Shown here: in pieces, positions 26,838-28,597 of the stretch
Layout of the letters: each line of letters starts with the position of its first letter
Position numbering within the stretch: the first letter of the stretch is position 1
DNA from: DASXIW01 sp036497785
GTDB taxonomy: Bacteria > Pseudomonadota > Alphaproteobacteria > Acetobacterales > Acetobacteraceae
Assembly: GCA_036497785.1 (NCBI GenBank)
Contig: DASXIW010000277.1
Coordinates: forward strand, 1 to 28,597
Length of the DNA stretch: 28,597 bases
Direction: 5' to 3'
Notes under the pieces: generated by a model
The model's input: only the letters and a program-made list of their open reading frames with translations
Databases searched by the model: none
Told to the model about the DNA's origin: nothing
Made by a program: the position numbers and the translations under genes

Positions 26838-28493
26838 CTAGCCCGAATGCCAGTTTTCGGCCCAAAGCGGGCTGTAATCGCCATGGCCGGTGGGCGTGTA
26901 GCCTTTCAGCCATTTCGGCACGACATGCGGCTCCGCCCGGAAGAACAGGGGCACCGTCGGGACATCGTTGGCATAGAGCTGCTGCATATCGGCCCAGATC
27001 GCCTTCTGCTTGACCGGATCCAGTTCGGAATCGGCCTTCGCGATGTCGGCGTCCATCTTGGGGTTGCTGAAGGCGATATAGTTGGAACCCGCGTAGTTAT
27101 TCGCCTTGGTCGGGATCATGGACGAGCCGAGGGTTTGCAGGGGGCTTTCCGTCACGCCGCTGGACCAGGCATACATCACCATGCCGTCATAGGTGCGCTG
27201 CTTCAGCGTCTCGCCGAACAGGGTACGGGGCGGCTCGTTTTTGATGGTGACGTCGATGCAGGCGGCCTTCCACTGGCTTTGCAGCACCTGCTCCTGCAAT
27301 TCGCGCAGGCGGTTGCCGGCGGTGGTCTCTATTGGGATGGACAGCCGGTCGCCCTTGGCATTGCGGCAGATCCCGTCCGGCCCCGGCGTCCAGCCGGCTT
27401 CCTTCAGCAGGGCCTTTGCCTTGGCAGGGTCATAGGGATAGGTCGCGGTGTCCTTGCTGAAGTTCTCGTTCAGCGGGTTCACCCAAGTGGCCGCCACCGG
27501 CTGCATCCCGTCGAACAGCTTCTGCACCATGGTCTGGCGGTCAGCCGCATAGAGCAGCGCCTGGCGCACCCGCAAGTCGACGAGGATCGGGTTTTCGATC
27601 TTCAGGTCGATATGCTCGAAGGTGAGGCTGGGCTTGAAGATGTAGTCGAACTGGTTGGGATGCTGCTTGCGCAGCGCGATCACCTGATCGATCGTCAGCC
27701 CAACGCCCTCGCCCGCCACCATGTCCACATCGCCGGAAAGCAAATTGGCCTGCAAAGCAGCGGTGTTCTCGATCAGCTTGATGACGATGTGCTTGAAGCC
27801 CGGCTTGGTGCCCGCCCAGTACGGGTTGGGCGAGAACACGATCTGCTGGCCCGACGTGTAAGTGGTGATCATATACGGGCCGTCGGCCAGGCCCGGCGTG
27901 GTCTGCGCGCGGTTATAGGCGGTCTGGGTGATGTATTGCCCGGGCCCGACTTTATCGTAGATCGGCGCCTCGATATGCTCCGGCAGCAATTGGTCCCACT
28001 GGTTGTAGGACACGGTGACGTGGTCGAGGTGCAGCACCGCGGTGTGATCGTCGATCACGTCGATGCTGGCGGCGCGGTTCCAGGGATTAGGGTTGCTGAA
28101 GCCGGATGCGGGATCCTTGCCCACCTTCCAGGTGAACAGCAGATCCTTGGTGGTCACCGGCACGCCGTCGGACCATTTCAGATCGGGCTTCAGCTTCAGC
28201 GTGACCGCCATGCCCTTCCTGCCGGAAGGCGTGGTCTCGAACTTCGCCAGCCCGTTCTCGATGGTGGGAAGCTGCGTGCAGAGAAGGCAGCTATTCTCCC
28301 AGTTCTTGTCGAACGCGGTGATCGGACGGATGGCGAAGTCGTTCACGTAGTTCTTGACGACTTCCGCATCGATATCGGGATGCAGCGAGGACGGGAACTG
28401 CGCCACGCCGATCACCAAGTCGTCCTTGGCATAAGCAGGTGCATGTAACAGCGCCGCCAGGCCAATTGCTGCACATGCAGCACGAATCTTCAT
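26838..28493 (-). CDS. Peptide ABC importer substrate-binding protein (SBP family 5)
   Basis: The periplasmic receptor of the importer, 551 residues. The signal peptide is MKIRAACAAIGLAALLHAPA followed by YA, with cleavage before KDDLVIG and no lipobox Cys, so it is soluble. Family 5 features are DLVIGVAQFPSSLHPDIDAE at the start, LKPDLKWSDGVPVTTKDLLF, VDMVAGEGVGLTIDQV, VRQALLYAADRQTMVQKLFDG, YDPAKAKALLKEAGWTPG and YNRAQTTPGLADGPYMITTY. A CLLC pair near residue 60 (NSCLLCTQLP) is unusual and could be a disulfide. The second ATG (28493) is chosen over 28502 because GGAG lies nine bases before it but directly abuts the first. The large size favours oligopeptides or similar over dipeptides. First gene of a five-gene operon. 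Confidence 0.95.
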   Translation of the reverse strand: MKIRAACAAIGLAALLHAPAYAKDDLVIGVAQFPSSLHPDIDAEVVKNYVNDFAIRPITAFDKNWENSCLLCTQLPTIENGLAKFETTPSGRKGMAVTLKLKPDLKWSDGVPVTTKDLLFTWKVGKDPASGFSNPNPWNRAASIDVIDDHTAVLHLDHVTVSYNQWDQLLPEHIEAPIYDKVGPGQYITQTAYNRAQTTPGLADGPYMITTYTSGQQIVFSPNPYWAGTKPGFKHIVIKLIENTAALQANLLSGDVDMVAGEGVGLTIDQVIALRKQHPNQFDYIFKPSLTFEHIDLKIENPILVDLRVRQALLYAADRQTMVQKLFDGMQPVAATWVNPLNENFSKDTATYPYDPAKAKALLKEAGWTPGPDGICRNAKGDRLSIPIETTAGNRLRELQEQVLQSQWKAACIDVTIKNEPPRTLFGETLKQRTYDGMVMYAWSSGVTESPLQTLGSSMIPTKANNYAGSNYIAFSNPKMDADIAKADSELDPVKQKAIWADMQQLYANDVPTVPLFFRAEPHVVPKWLKGYTPTGHGDYSPLWAENWHSG

Positions 28494-28519
28494 CGCCTTC
28501 ATCTCCGAGTTGCATGGAT

Positions 28520-28548
28520 TGCATATCGAACCGGATGGAACAGGACAA
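28520..28548 (-). promoter_or_regulatory. Candidate sigma70 promoter of the importer operon
   Basis: On the minus strand TTGTCC (28543-28548) and TATGCA (28520-28525) are separated by 17 bp. Transcription would begin near 28513, about 20 bases upstream of the start codon. Just upstream is a 13-bp direct repeat containing TTGACA on the minus strand (28559-28585). Confidence 0.4.
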
Positions 28549-28597
28549 GCGCGCCCCGTGTCAACGCGGCCCTGTCAACGCGGCCATGGCGGAGCAC

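Noticed and set aside
26784..28448. 554-codon open frame antisense to the substrate-binding protein
   Set aside because: It mirrors the real gene, has composition typical of reverse-frame shadows (many His, Arg, Gly, Gln) and no recognisable domain.

Overview
The window is a high-GC, gene-dense stretch of an alphaproteobacterial chromosome. The gene set (secD-secF, hisZ-purA, lpxB next to a Gfo/Idh/MocA oxidoreductase, a GNAT/nitrilase pair, SBP-led peptide ABC transporter) and the GC-rich hairpin repeats between genes fit Acetobacteraceae or a close Rhodospirillales relative. This assignment is an inference from gene content and style, not from a marker gene. The window looks chromosomal: I found no transposase, integrase, tRNA, rRNA or CRISPR array.

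Layout. 1-2321 (+): the C-terminal part of a membrane protein with a class I glutamine-amidotransferase-like domain, a TspO/MBR protein, and a secreted ankyrin-repeat protein. 2483-3753 (+): remains of a deoxysugar nucleotide operon, namely a CDP-glucose 4,6-dehydratase gene interrupted by an in-frame TGA and a dTDP-4-dehydrorhamnose 3,5-epimerase-like gene reduced to 61 codons. 4043-5299 (+): an intact RhlE-type RNA helicase. 5335-7001 (-): a hybrid histidine kinase gene carrying an in-frame TGA and lacking its ATPase domain. 7200-8900: small ORFs, an interspersed hairpin repeat, a LuxR-type regulator and a 21-bp tandem repeat. 9045-10627 (+): GNAT acetyltransferase and carbon-nitrogen hydrolase, translationally coupled. 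10560-11777 (-): a frameshifted GT87-type membrane glycosyltransferase gene.

11906-16817 holds intact envelope and secretion genes: lpxB (+), a convergent Gfo/Idh/MocA oxidoreductase (-), and secD-secF (+). 16837-21603 (-) holds a small orphan gene, purA, hisZ and gamma-glutamyltransferase. 21745-22614 (+) is a SAM methyltransferase. 22855-28493 (-) is a complete peptide/nickel-type ABC importer operon in the order SBP, ATPase D, ATPase F, permease B, permease C. A two-hairpin repeat present in two inverted copies separates the convergent methyltransferase and transporter units.

The main observation is that damaged genes are concentrated in the first 12 kb. Four genes (rfbG, rfbC, the hybrid kinase and the GT87 transferase) carry nonsense codons, frameshifts or large internal deletions, while housekeeping genes between and after them are intact. 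Three of the four belong naturally to surface polysaccharide synthesis or sensing, which suggests loss of an O-antigen/exopolysaccharide function. I did not find convincing evidence of a new multi-gene system; the best functional lead is that the oxidoreductase beside lpxB could be a GnnA-type enzyme of diamino-lipid A synthesis.
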